Positions 34,705-43,343 are shown, counted from the stretch's first letter. The stretch is DNA of 64,000 nt from Brenneria goodwinii (GCF_002291445.1 NZ_CP014137.1:2914001-2978000); one strand, 5' to 3'. A program made the numbers and translations. Notes: generated from the sequence alone by a model not told the origin.

Positions 34705-35196
34705 TTAATCGCGAAAATTGGTGAACTGGAACGGTTGCCCCAGGTCTGCGCCGCGCACTAACGCCATAACGCTTTGCAAATCGTCGCGCGATTTCCCGGT
34801 CACCCGCACCTGCTCGCCCTGAATCTGAGCCTGCACCTTCAGCTTGCTGTCTTTAATCAGCTTAACGATTTTTTTCGCCAGCGCGCTCTCTATGCCCTGC
34901 TTCAGCTTGGCGTCAACGCTATAGGTTTTACCGCTGTGCTCCATCTCTTCCGGAACATCCAGCGCGCCGCCTTCAATACCACGCTTCATCAGTTTTTCAC
35001 GCAAAATATCCACCAGTTGCTGAACCTGAAAATCAGACTCGCTGGCGGCTTTAATACTTTGTGATTTTTCATTCAGTTCAAAGCTGGCCGGCACATTGCG
35101 AAAATCCCAACGCGTGCTCAGCTCTCGCGTGGCATTATCCACCGCATTGCGGACTTCCTGCATATCAATTTCCGAAACAATATCGAAAGATGGCAT
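34705..35196 (-). CDS. yajQ: Nucleotide-binding protein YajQ
   Basis: A 163-residue protein with two ferredoxin-like domains (UPF0234/DUF520). It starts MPSFDIVSEIDMQEVRNAVD and carries the internal VRVTGKSRDDLQSVM segment. Xanthomonas and Pseudomonas homologues bind cyclic-di-GMP and affect virulence gene expression; that activity is not shown by the sequence here. The open frame runs 113 codons upstream, but 35196 with CAGGAGA before it is the conserved start. Confidence 0.95.
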   Translation of the reverse strand: MPSFDIVSEIDMQEVRNAVDNATRELSTRWDFRNVPASFELNEKSQSIKAASESDFQVQQLVDILREKLMKRGIEGGALDVPEEMEHSGKTYSVDAKLKQGIESALAKKIVKLIKDSKLKVQAQIQGEQVRVTGKSRDDLQSVMALVRGADLGQPFQFTNFRD

Positions 35197-35249
35197 AATC
35201 AATCTCCTGACAATTTTGACCGGCGAGCATAATAACCGCTCATTTTCTA

Positions 35250-35356
35250 TATACCCAATAGATTTCATGATGCAAGACGGCGTCACATGAACGACTCCCG
35301 CATGCAAAGCATTTAGGGAGCAATGCCCATCTGTAATTTGAATGATAATGGGTATA
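35250..35356. repeat. MITE-like element with TATACCCA / TGGGTATA ends
   Basis: A 107-base intergenic stretch bounded by 8-bp terminal inverted repeats (TATACCCA at 35250, TGGGTATA ending at 35356) with no coding capacity. The TATACCCAA...TTGCA arrangement resembles small dispersed enterobacterial repeats. It lies between divergent yajQ and panE. Confidence 0.55.
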
Positions 35357-35435
35357 AACGAATAGTGATGCGAATAGTAACCTATGATTGGTCTATTAAG
35401 AACGACTGTTCCCGCGTCAATAAAGGGAGAATCAA

Positions 35436-36344
35436 ATGAAAATAACCGTTCTTGGTTGTGGTGCGATCGGACAGCTATGGCTAGCGGCCCTGCATCGCCA
35501 GGGTCACGATGTTCAAGGATGGCTGCGGATTCCACAACCTTTTTGCCCGGTTAATGTCGTTCAGCTCAATGGACAACACTGTAATCTGAATCTGACCGCA
35601 AACGATCCCGACCATCTGGCGCATAGCGAATTGCTATTGGTCACGTTAAAGGCCTGGCAGGTTTCTGATGCCGTTATCGCTTTACTGCCGCAGCTAAACC
35701 CGCATTGCACTATTTTGTTATTACACAATGGAATGGGCACATACGAGGAGTTGCCGCCGCTCAGTCAACCGCTGATTTTGGGGGTGACGACGCATGCCGC
35801 TCGCCGTGATGCCACCACCGTGGTTCATGTCGCCGCCGGCACAACACACATCGGTTCAATCAATAATGCAGATACGCAAAGTCATTTTGCAGAGATTCTG
35901 CACCAGGCTTTACCCGATGTTGCCTGGCATAACAATATTACCGTGACCTGCTGGTTAAAACTGGCGGCCAACTGCGTCATCAACCCGTTAACGGCCGCAT
36001 ATCAATGTCAAAACGGGGATTTGCGGGATCATCCGCAACAGTTGGAATCGCTGTGCCAGGAAATCGCGACGGTAATGGATCGGGAAGGCTTTCATACCTC
36101 AGCGGAGAGCCTGCTAATCTACATTAACCAAATTATTCAGAACACAGCGGCTAATATCTCTTCCATGCGGCAAGACATCATGGCGCAACGGCATACCGAG
36201 ATCGACTATATCACCGGTTACCTGCTGCGGCGGGCGCGTATCCACGGCCTGACGCTGCCCGAGAATAGCCGGCTGTTTGAAACCATCAAACGTAAGGAGA
36301 ATGAATATGAACGCATCGGTACTGGTGTGTCTGGCTCCTGGTAG
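35436..36344 (+). CDS. panE: 2-dehydropantoate 2-reductase
   Basis: A 302-residue NADPH-dependent ketopantoate reductase of the pantothenate/CoA pathway. The N-terminal Rossmann motif is GCGAIGQLW (residues 8-16). The catalytic Lys lies in VTCWLKLAANCVINPL (about 176) and the substrate-binding Glu in HTEIDYITGY (about 256). AAAGGGAGA precedes the ATG. The 3' end overlaps yajL by 38 bases, so the two are translated as an operon. Confidence 0.95.
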   Translation: MKITVLGCGAIGQLWLAALHRQGHDVQGWLRIPQPFCPVNVVQLNGQHCNLNLTANDPDHLAHSELLLVTLKAWQVSDAVIALLPQLNPHCTILLLHNGMGTYEELPPLSQPLILGVTTHAARRDATTVVHVAAGTTHIGSINNADTQSHFAEILHQALPDVAWHNNITVTCWLKLAANCVINPLTAAYQCQNGDLRDHPQQLESLCQEIATVMDREGFHTSAESLLIYINQIIQNTAANISSMRQDIMAQRHTEIDYITGYLLRRARIHGLTLPENSRLFETIKRKENEYERIGTGVSGSW

Positions 36345-36897
36345 TGAAGAAACCGAAGCGGTCACAACAATAGATCTGCTGGTCAGAGCGGGTATCCAGG
36401 TCACGATCGCCAGCGTCGCCAGCGATGGCGACCTTGAAATAACCTGTTCCCGGGGCGTAAAACTTTTGGCCGACGCGCCACTGGTCGCGGTTGCCGATCG
36501 GCACTTTGATGCGCTGATTTTACCCGGCGGGCTGCAAGGCGCCGAATGTTTTCGCGATAGCCCGCTGCTGGTGGAGTGTATTCGCCAGACTCATCAGGAA
36601 GGGAAAATCGTCGCGGCGATGTGCGCCTCGCCGGCCGTGGTGCTGGAACACCATCAGTTATTCCCCGTCGGAAATATGACCGGTTACCCGGCGTTAAAAG
36701 ACAAAATCGCGCCGGAGAAATGGATGGAAAAGCGGGTAGTTTACGATCCTCGCGTCAATTTACTGACAACCCAAGGTCCGGGCACCAGCATGGATTTCGC
36801 GCTGAAGCTGATTGACCTGCTGCTGGGTAAAGCCAAAGCGGCTGAGGTGGCGGCTCAGTTGATTCTGCCGCCCGGGATTTATAACTATGCGGATTAA
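36307..36897 (+). CDS. yajL: Protein/nucleic acid deglycase or chaperone YajL (DJ-1 family)
   Basis: A 196-residue DJ-1/PfpI-family protein that protects against oxidative and glyoxal stress in E. coli. The nucleophile-elbow Cys106 (VAAMCASPAV) and the GPGTSMDFAL segment are intact. ATGs at 36301 and 36307 are possible; 36307 has AAGGAG at 7-base spacing and aligns with E. coli, so it is preferred. It converges on thiI across a 12-bp hairpin. Confidence 0.95.
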   Translation: MNASVLVCLAPGSEETEAVTTIDLLVRAGIQVTIASVASDGDLEITCSRGVKLLADAPLVAVADRHFDALILPGGLQGAECFRDSPLLVECIRQTHQEGKIVAAMCASPAVVLEHHQLFPVGNMTGYPALKDKIAPEKWMEKRVVYDPRVNLLTTQGPGTSMDFALKLIDLLLGKAKAAEVAAQLILPPGIYNYAD

Positions 36898-36927
36898 CCA
36901 TAAGGGCGCAGTCCGGCGCCCTTATGG
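36898..36927. terminator. 12-bp hairpin between convergent yajL and thiI
   Basis: CCATAAGGGCGC pairs perfectly with GCGCCCTTATGG around a 6-base loop, directly after the yajL stop and just before the thiI stop. Neither side has a T-run, so it may act as a bidirectional mRNA-end stabiliser rather than a classic terminator. Confidence 0.55.
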
Positions 36928-36928
36928 C

Positions 36929-38377
36929 TTACGGACGGTAGACCTTCACGTTGCTGAACCCTTGTTCGCGCAGATAAAGCGCCTGTAAACGGCTCATCAC
37001 TCCACGTTCGCAATAGAGTAAATAGCTTTTACTCTGGTCCAGATCGCCAAATTGGGTGCTCAACTTATAGAACGGCAACAATTTAATCTCGGCGCCGTCC
37101 AGCACCAGCGGTTTATCTTCCTGCTCGTCCGGCGCGCGGATATCCAGTAAAACATCCGTCGGCGAAAACGCCGCCACGGTTTCCACTTCAACCACTTCCT
37201 GAGTAGTTTGCTCGGCGATATCACGGATATCAATGTTACGCGCTTCGCTGACCACACGATCCAGAATCGAAAAATCGAACAGGCTTTCCTCATGTTCAAT
37301 TTTAGATTTTACCGCTTTTACCGTCGGGCTCTTGGAAATCACCCCACAGTATTCCGGCATCGTTTTGGCAAAATCCTCGGTTCCCAGCTCACGCGCCTGT
37401 TTGATGATGTGCTCTTTGTCATGAGAGATCAGCGGGCGTAAAATCAAGGTGTCGGAGGCATTATCAATCAGGCGCAGGTTTGTCAGCGTCTGACTGGAAA
37501 CCTGTCCTAACGCTTCGCCCGTCACCAGCGCCTGCACGCCATAGCGTTCCGCCATGCGGGAAGCCGCGCGCACCATCATGCGCTTGAGCACCACGCCCAT
37601 TTGACCGTCATCGATTTTTTCAAGGATCTCGCCGACGACCGGCTCAAAATCAATGGCGATGAAACGCACCCGATGTGAACTGCCAAAACGGCTCCACAGA
37701 TAATGCGCGACCTGCTTGACGCCGATCTCATGCGCCGCGCCGCCCAGATTAAAGAAACAGTAATGTACCCGGCAGCCGCGACGCATCAGCATATAGCTGG
37801 ACACGCCGGAATCGAAACCGCCGGATATCAGTGACAAAACGTCTTCCTGCGTGCCGATGGGGAAACCGCCAATCCCTTCATAGCGGCCATTAATCAGTAG
37901 CAGCCGCTCCTGATCGATTTCCAGATGGACGGTAACCTGCGGCGAGGTGAGGTTTACCTTGGCGGTTTCAATGTGCTGATTCAGACCGCCGCCGACATAG
38001 CGTTCTACGTCCTGAGAGCTAAACTCATGCTTACCCCGGCGTTTAACGCGCACGCAGAATGTTTTCCCTTCCAGTTGCGCGCGGTACAGCGCCAGCGTTT
38101 GTTCAAAGATGTCATGAACACTGGTATAGGTACTCTCTTCGACATCAAGAATGTGGTGAATGCCGGGAATACGCGTCAGCGCATCGCGAATAGCCTCGTG
38201 CTGGCTTTCGTCTTTTGCGCGCACTTCGATATGATCCCAGTGACGGACAACCGCCAGCGTCTCATCATAATTTTTTAATACGTTGCGAATGTTCCCAGTC
38301 AGAATCTTGATAAAGCGCAACCGCACAGATTGGCTCTTGATGGTGATTTCCGGGAACAATTTAATGATAAACTTCAT
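36929..38377 (-). CDS. thiI: tRNA 4-thiouridine synthase / thiamine sulfurtransferase ThiI
   Basis: A 482-residue enzyme that makes s4U8 in tRNA and transfers sulfur to ThiS for the thiazole of thiamine. In order: ferredoxin-like N terminus, THUMP domain (about 60-165), PP-loop ATPase with SLISGGFDSGVSSY (about 180-193), and a C-terminal rhodanese domain with persulfide Cys456 (LLYCERGVMSR). Length equals E. coli ThiI. The start is set at MKFIIKLFPEITIKS; 21 further codons are open upstream. It pairs functionally with thiL at 45 kb. Confidence 0.96.
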   Translation of the reverse strand: MKFIIKLFPEITIKSQSVRLRFIKILTGNIRNVLKNYDETLAVVRHWDHIEVRAKDESQHEAIRDALTRIPGIHHILDVEESTYTSVHDIFEQTLALYRAQLEGKTFCVRVKRRGKHEFSSQDVERYVGGGLNQHIETAKVNLTSPQVTVHLEIDQERLLLINGRYEGIGGFPIGTQEDVLSLISGGFDSGVSSYMLMRRGCRVHYCFFNLGGAAHEIGVKQVAHYLWSRFGSSHRVRFIAIDFEPVVGEILEKIDDGQMGVVLKRMMVRAASRMAERYGVQALVTGEALGQVSSQTLTNLRLIDNASDTLILRPLISHDKEHIIKQARELGTEDFAKTMPEYCGVISKSPTVKAVKSKIEHEESLFDFSILDRVVSEARNIDIRDIAEQTTQEVVEVETVAAFSPTDVLLDIRAPDEQEDKPLVLDGAEIKLLPFYKLSTQFGDLDQSKSYLLYCERGVMSRLQALYLREQGFSNVKVYRP

Positions 38378-38511
38378 GGTGGCTGTCGTTACTTGATCAG
38401 ATGAGGTGTAAATAAATTTACCCTGAGCGCTTAAAATCACGTTATCGGTAAAATCAGCCTGACAGCGATGATTTTACCGATAGCATCCAGGGCGCGGAGT
38501 ATATCATTATC

Positions 38512-38572
38512 TATACCCAAAGTAATTGGCGTTGCAGCCAATCGCAGCGCGGCGTCAAATAATCGGCGTATA
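38512..38572. repeat. Short TATACCC...GGCGTATA repeat (MITE remnant)
   Basis: 61 bases bounded by TATACCCA and an imperfect inverted copy GGCGTATA, with internal GGCGTTGCAGCC. It resembles the element at 35250-35356 and lies in the 312-base thiI/xseB divergent gap, which otherwise shows no gene. Confidence 0.4.
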
Positions 38573-38689
38573 GCGCTTAGCCTAATGCTTTAGCCGTATA
38601 ATTGCATCGGCATTGGTTGATGTTCGCATGTAAAATAGCGCTATGCAGTAATCACGCAACAGCGTATAAACCAGGATTCTGAAAATACT

Positions 38690-38938
38690 ATGCCCAAGAA
38701 AACCGAGCAGCCAGTAAGTTTTGAAAACGCGCTGAACGAGCTGGAAAAAATCGTGACCCGTCTTGAATCTGGCGAATTGCCATTGGAAGAGGCTCTGAAT
38801 GAATTTGAGCATGGAATACAGCTTGCGCGTCAAGGGCAGCAAAAGCTGCAACAGGCGGAGCAGCGGGTACAGATTCTACTGAGTGATGAGCCGGATGCGG
38901 CATTGTCGCCTTTTACCCCTGACAGTGAGCCGCTATGA
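38690..38938 (+). CDS. xseB: Exodeoxyribonuclease VII small subunit
   Basis: An 82-residue helical-hairpin subunit that binds XseA (encoded elsewhere) in the single-strand-specific exonuclease VII. It has the standard SFENALNELEKIVTRLESGELPLEEAL segment. It overlaps ispA by 4 bases (ATGA) and opens the xseB-ispA-dxs operon, as in E. coli. Confidence 0.96.
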   Translation: MPKKTEQPVSFENALNELEKIVTRLESGELPLEEALNEFEHGIQLARQGQQKLQQAEQRVQILLSDEPDAALSPFTPDSEPL

Positions 38939-39846
38939 CAGACTTCTCTGAACAATTGAATGCTCACTGCCAGCGGACTAACCGTATTCTGAGTCATTTT
39001 ATCTCCGAGTTGCCCTTTCAGAGTAGTCCACTGGTTAACGCCATGGGTTATGGTTCATTGTTAGGCGGTAAGCGGCTGCGGCCATTTCTGGTTTATACTA
39101 CTGGTGAACTGTTTGGCATGCCGCTGGAAAGTCTGGATGCGCCCGCCGCGGCGGTAGAATGCATTCATGCTTATTCATTAATCCATGACGATCTCCCGGC
39201 AATGGACAATGATGATCTGCGTCGTGGTCAGCCGACCTGTCATATCAAGTTTGGCGAAGCCAGCGCCGTATTGGCCGGAGATGCCCTGCAAACGTTAGCA
39301 TTCTCAATTTTAGCCGATGCCCCGATGCCGCAAGTTACGGTGGAAAATCGCCTGGCGATGCTGTCCGAGCTGGCGCAGGCCAGCGGCGTTGCCGGCATGT
39401 GCGGCGGCCAGGCGCTGGATTTGGCGGCGGAAGGACATCAGGTGGATTTGGCGGCGCTGGAGCAGATCCATCGGCATAAAACAGGCGCGCTAATCCGCGC
39501 CGCGGTAAGACTGGGCGCGCTGGCGGCCGGTAAGCCGGGCCGGGCGGCATTGCCTTACCTCGATCGTTATGCCAACGCTATCGGTCTGGCCTTTCAAGTA
39601 CAGGACGATATTTTAGATGTGGTCGGAGATAGCGCCACGACGGGTAAACGCCAGGGCGCCGATCAACAGCTGGGTAAGAGTACCTACCCCGGCCTGCTGG
39701 GTTTGCAAGGCGCGCGGGAAAAAGCCCGGGAGCTTTATCGGGAATCACTGGCCTCGCTGGATGATCTGGCCGCGTCCAGCCAAGAACCATTGAATATTGA
39801 GCCATTACAAGCGCTGGCGAATTTCATCGTTGAGCGTAATAAATAA
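38935..39846 (+). CDS. ispA: Farnesyl diphosphate synthase
   Basis: A 303-residue cytosolic prenyltransferase condensing IPP with DMAPP and GPP to form FPP, the precursor of ubiquinone, undecaprenyl phosphate and haem o. The first Asp-rich motif is SLIHDDLPAMDNDDLRRG and the second FQVQDDILDVVGD. LLGGKRLRPFLVY holds the substrate Lys/Arg residues. It sits between xseB and dxs in one operon. Confidence 0.97.
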   Translation: MTDFSEQLNAHCQRTNRILSHFISELPFQSSPLVNAMGYGSLLGGKRLRPFLVYTTGELFGMPLESLDAPAAAVECIHAYSLIHDDLPAMDNDDLRRGQPTCHIKFGEASAVLAGDALQTLAFSILADAPMPQVTVENRLAMLSELAQASGVAGMCGGQALDLAAEGHQVDLAALEQIHRHKTGALIRAAVRLGALAAGKPGRAALPYLDRYANAIGLAFQVQDDILDVVGDSATTGKRQGADQQLGKSTYPGLLGLQGAREKARELYRESLASLDDLAASSQEPLNIEPLQALANFIVERNK

Positions 39847-39866
39847 AATCTCTAAACGAGTCTCTA

Positions 39867-41729
39867 ATGAGTTTTGATATAGCGAAATACCCTACATTAT
39901 CGTTAGTGGAAACACCCGATGAGCTACGTCTGCTACCGAAAGAGAGCCTGCCGAAGCTGTGTGATGAACTTCGCCAATATTTATTGGACAGCGTCAGCCG
40001 TTCAAGCGGTCATTTCGCCTCAGGATTAGGGACAGTCGAACTTACGGTTGCGCTGCATTACGTCTACAACACCCCTTTCGATCACCTGGTCTGGGATGTC
40101 GGACATCAGGCTTATCCGCACAAAATTCTGACGGGCCGCCGCGACCGCATTGCCACCATTCGCCAAAAAGGCGGTTTACATCCTTTCCCGTGGCGTGAGG
40201 AAAGTGAATACGACGTAATAAGCGTCGGTCACTCGTCAACCTCAATCAGCGCCGGACTGGGTATGGCCGTGGCCGCGGAGCGGGAAGGAAAAGGCCGCCG
40301 TACCGTTTGCGTGATTGGCGATGGCGCCATTACCGCGGGAATGGCCTTTGAAGCCATGAACCACGCCGGCGACATTAACGCCGATCTGCTGGTGGTGCTG
40401 AACGACAACGAGATGTCGATTTCAGAAAACGTCGGCGCCCTGAACAACCACCTGGCACAGTTGCTGTCCGGCAAGCTCTACGCCAGTTTGCGTGAAGGCG
40501 GCAAAAAAGTGTTATCCGGACTGCCGCCGATCAAGGAACTGGTCAAGCGGACGGAAGAACACCTTAAAGGCATGGTGGTTCCGGGCACTATGTTTGAAGA
40601 ACTGGGTTTTAACTATATCGGTCCGGTGGACGGTCACGACGTGCAGGCGCTGGCGCAAACACTGAAAAATATGCGTAGCCTGAAAGGCCCGCAGCTGCTG
40701 CACATTATGACCAAAAAAGGTAAGGGCTATGCCCCGGCAGAACAGGATCCCATTAGCTGGCACGCGGTGCCCAGGTTCGATCCCGCCAGCGGCATGCTGC
40801 CGAAAAGCAAAGACGACCTGCCGACCTACTCAAAAATCTTCGGTCAGTGGCTGCTGGATACCGCGGCTAAAGACAGCAAGCTGATGGCCATCACGCCCGC
40901 CATGCGCGAAGGTTCCGGTATGGTGCCGTTTTCACGGGAATATCCGCAGCAATATTTTGATGTCGCGATTGCCGAACAGCACGCGGTTACCTTTGCCGCC
41001 GGCCTGGCGATTGGAGGATACAACCCGGTAGTGGCGATTTACTCCACCTTTTTGCAACGCGCCTACGACCAGGTTATCCATGACGTCGCCATTCAAAATC
41101 TACCGGTGCTGTTCGCCATCGATCGCGGCGGTATCGTCGGAGCCGATGGTCAGACTCATCAGGGCGCTTTCGATCTGTCGTTTTTGCGCTGTATCCCGAA
41201 CATGGTCATTATGACGCCAAGCGACGAAAACGAATGCCGTCAGATGCTGCACACCGGTTATCACTATAAGAAAGGGCCGACGGCGGTGCGCTATCCCCGA
41301 GGAAGCGGCACCGGCGCGGATTTAGCGCCGCTGGCTGAATTACCGATTGGCAAAGGCGTCGTCCGGCGTCAGGGCGAAGGGATCGCAATTCTCAACTTCG
41401 GCACGCTATTGCCGGAAGCGCAAAAAGTCGCGGACAAACTGAACGCCACGCTGGTTGATATGCGTTTCGTTAAACCGTTGGATGACGCGCTGATTATGGA
41501 AATGGCAAACACCCATCACACGCTGGTGACGCTGGAAGAAAATGCCATTATGGGCGGTGCGGGCAGCGGCGTGAACGAACTGCTGATGGCAAAACGCGTG
41601 GTGCTGCCGGTACTGAATATCGGCCTGCCGGACGCTTTCGTTCCTCAAGGCTCGCAGGAAGAAATCCGCGCCGATCTCGGCCTGGATGCCGCAGGCATTG
41701 CGCGCCGCATTGAGGCCTGGCTAGCCTAA
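39867..41729 (+). CDS. dxs: 1-deoxy-D-xylulose-5-phosphate synthase
   Basis: A 620-residue thiamine-diphosphate enzyme joining pyruvate and glyceraldehyde-3-phosphate, the first step of the MEP isoprenoid pathway. The ThDP motif GDGAITAGMAFEAMNHAG is at about residues 150-170. VDGHDVQAL and the transketolase-like C-terminal half (DVAIAEQHAVTFAAGLA with catalytic Glu) are complete. Length equals E. coli Dxs. In E. coli yajO and pgpA follow; here the type III locus replaces yajO. Confidence 0.98.
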   Translation: MSFDIAKYPTLSLVETPDELRLLPKESLPKLCDELRQYLLDSVSRSSGHFASGLGTVELTVALHYVYNTPFDHLVWDVGHQAYPHKILTGRRDRIATIRQKGGLHPFPWREESEYDVISVGHSSTSISAGLGMAVAAEREGKGRRTVCVIGDGAITAGMAFEAMNHAGDINADLLVVLNDNEMSISENVGALNNHLAQLLSGKLYASLREGGKKVLSGLPPIKELVKRTEEHLKGMVVPGTMFEELGFNYIGPVDGHDVQALAQTLKNMRSLKGPQLLHIMTKKGKGYAPAEQDPISWHAVPRFDPASGMLPKSKDDLPTYSKIFGQWLLDTAAKDSKLMAITPAMREGSGMVPFSREYPQQYFDVAIAEQHAVTFAAGLAIGGYNPVVAIYSTFLQRAYDQVIHDVAIQNLPVLFAIDRGGIVGADGQTHQGAFDLSFLRCIPNMVIMTPSDENECRQMLHTGYHYKKGPTAVRYPRGSGTGADLAPLAELPIGKGVVRRQGEGIAILNFGTLLPEAQKVADKLNATLVDMRFVKPLDDALIMEMANTHHTLVTLEENAIMGGAGSGVNELLMAKRVVLPVLNIGLPDAFVPQGSQEEIRADLGLDAAGIARRIEAWLA

Positions 41730-41740
41730 CATTTCCCTAT

Positions 41741-41788
41741 GCGGAATACCGCTTTCACCGGCGTGATTCCGCCCTTCGTTATTTTTTC
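41741..41788 (+). terminator. Probable terminator of xseB-ispA-dxs
   Basis: GCGGAAT (41741-41747) and ATTCCGC (41766-41772) form a stem with inner CG pairing, followed by TTCGTTATTTTTTC. It separates the housekeeping operon from the hrp box that begins 10 bases later. Confidence 0.55.
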
Positions 41789-41797
41789 ATTTCATAT

Positions 41798-41825
41798 GGA
41801 ACCTAAGCCGCTCTCCAGCCACTCA
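41798..41825 (+). promoter_or_regulatory. hrp box: HrpL (ECF sigma) promoter
   Basis: GGAACC, 15 bases, then CCACTCA. This matches the HrpL consensus GGAACC-N15/16-CCACNNA without mismatch. It ends 24 bases before the chaperone start codon, on the correct strand, and is followed by an AAGGAG ribosome site at 41837. No second hrp box was found before either effector gene, so all three genes probably belong to one transcript. The match is direct; control by HrpL is inference from the consensus of plant-pathogenic enterobacteria and Pseudomonas. Confidence 0.85.
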
Positions 41826-41849
41826 GAAAAATCGAAAAGGAGAAATGGC

Positions 41850-42284
41850 ATGAGCGGCACGCGAGGTTTCCACATCGTTATGTCCAAGCTGATGAAACGG
41901 TATCAGGTTGATGCGCAGAAAGCGGCGGAAAGCGGACACGATGTCTATATCATCACGCTGGAAGACGAAATGCAGATCCTACTGCTGGGGAACCAGCGGG
42001 ATTACCTGAACATCATGAGCCCGGTTACCTCACTGGCGCCGCATGTCGGTGCGCGCGCCGACGTCCTGTTATCATTGCTTTCCATGAATATGTGGAACAC
42101 CAAACATCCGGTTTTCAACATCGGTCTTGATGTTCGCAACATGCAAGTCGTGCTTTCATGCCGGCAAGCGCTGGCCGAGTTGGATGAAACGGAAACCTAT
42201 AAATTGGTCGGTTCGTTTATTGACACGGCGTCAAAGTTAAAAGCCTGGATAAACAAGCTGGTGGATTCTTCCGCCGGGAAATAG
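41850..42284 (+). CDS. CesT-like type III secretion chaperone
   Basis: A 144-residue small cytosolic protein. Its pattern follows class I type III chaperones (CesT, DspF, Shc family): a first helix (MSKLMKRYQVDA region), a beta-sheet core (DVYIITLEDEMQILLLGN, NIGLDVRNMQVVLSCRQAL) and a long C-terminal helix (DETETYKLVGSFIDTASKLKAWINKL, about residues 110-136). Such proteins dimerise and bind the N terminus of a cognate effector. The start is set by AAGGAG at 7-base spacing; the frame is open 37 codons further up, across the hrp box. Charge is about neutral, whereas these chaperones are often acidic. The downstream HopX-like proteins are the probable clients. Identity rests on fold pattern and context. 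Confidence 0.7.
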   Translation: MSGTRGFHIVMSKLMKRYQVDAQKAAESGHDVYIITLEDEMQILLLGNQRDYLNIMSPVTSLAPHVGARADVLLSLLSMNMWNTKHPVFNIGLDVRNMQVVLSCRQALAELDETETYKLVGSFIDTASKLKAWINKLVDSSAGK

Positions 42285-42431
42285 TTCGTCCTCGTCTGCC
42301 TGCCATCCCCTTTTCATCAATCAGTGATGACCACGGTACATGCATTACGCCTGCGCCGGACTAAAGCGAACATTTATCCTACGCCGGCACATCACGCTCA
42401 ATACGTTAAAAAGGTTAAGGACAGGAAAACC

Positions 42432-43343
42432 ATGCTAAACGCCACGCACAACAGATATTTCCCCGGCGGGGTTACGGTAAACCCGCTGGAAAATTTCAGC
42501 CGCGAGCACACGGTCAAACTCCATAACGCGGTCAGCGCGCAAGAGTTGGGCATAGGCGATTATGAAGGGAAACGCGTCAGCGTCAGCGCGTCCACGATGG
42601 AACACTTACAACTGGCGCAGGAAACGCTGCGCAAAGTGAAGATGCTGCTGCCCTACGGGGCGGGCAACCAAAAAGTGGAAATGGTTTACACCAACGGAGA
42701 AAGTTCGGCGCGCTCGCTAATGCACAGGGAGAGGTCTTCCGCTAACGCGCCTATCCCTAACGCCAGTCAGGCTGCCCGCTACCAGGCGGGTAACTGCGAA
42801 GAACACGCAGATATAGCTTATGCGCTACTGGCGCAGAATCGTATTAACGCACCGGTATTGCATGTGGGTGACAGTGATTGGGAACATAAATATATACTCA
42901 TTGGCGATCCGCGCGATCAAACCTGGGGAGAGAAAAATACCGTGGTCGTAGACCCTTGGGTCAGGTATCCCGCGGCGGTCACATTGGAACAAGCCAGCCG
43001 GCGTAATCCTTATCCGGAGCCGGAATATCAGAGAGCCCGCAATGCGTCCCCTCTGACCGGCGCCCAGGCATTAAACAGCATACGCCACGTGACCACCGGC
43101 GAAGTAAGCCACTATCTCGCCGAGATTGAACTCCCTTCCCTCGGTGACGATTTTCTGGAATGGTTTTCCCAAAGCGAAGTGGCATCTGAAACATTTGATG
43201 AGAAAACCGCCGCCAAAGATCCCAGCACGCGTTATTCAAGCAACCTCTTTAACGCCAGATCAATGGACGATATCGCACAGGCTACGGTATCCCGGCAACG
43301 CGCGGCGCAGCAGGCCTGGAATAATTCGCCATATCGATGGTAA
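42432..43343 (+). CDS. HopX/AvrPphE-like type III effector, copy 1
   Basis: A 303-residue putative Cys-protease/transglutaminase-superfamily effector. A Cys-His-Asp triad is visible: Cys122 in YQAGNCEEHADIAY, His152 in DWEHKYILIGD, Asp174 in VVVDPWVRYP. The GNC-x-EHA...DPW arrangement and the upstream LLPYGAGNQKVEMVY segment (residues 72-86) resemble the catalytic and N-terminal conserved domains of HopX/AvrPphE, XopE and Eop3, from memory of that family. It is shorter than typical HopX (about 380), mainly in the N-terminal leader and C terminus. The start is at MLNATHNRYF behind AAGGA; an in-frame ATG at 42327 is also possible. It has no signal peptide or membrane segment. It follows the chaperone gene by 147 bases. 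Confidence 0.7.
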   Translation: MLNATHNRYFPGGVTVNPLENFSREHTVKLHNAVSAQELGIGDYEGKRVSVSASTMEHLQLAQETLRKVKMLLPYGAGNQKVEMVYTNGESSARSLMHRERSSANAPIPNASQAARYQAGNCEEHADIAYALLAQNRINAPVLHVGDSDWEHKYILIGDPRDQTWGEKNTVVVDPWVRYPAAVTLEQASRRNPYPEPEYQRARNASPLTGAQALNSIRHVTTGEVSHYLAEIELPSLGDDFLEWFSQSEVASETFDEKTAAKDPSTRYSSNLFNARSMDDIAQATVSRQRAAQQAWNNSPYRW

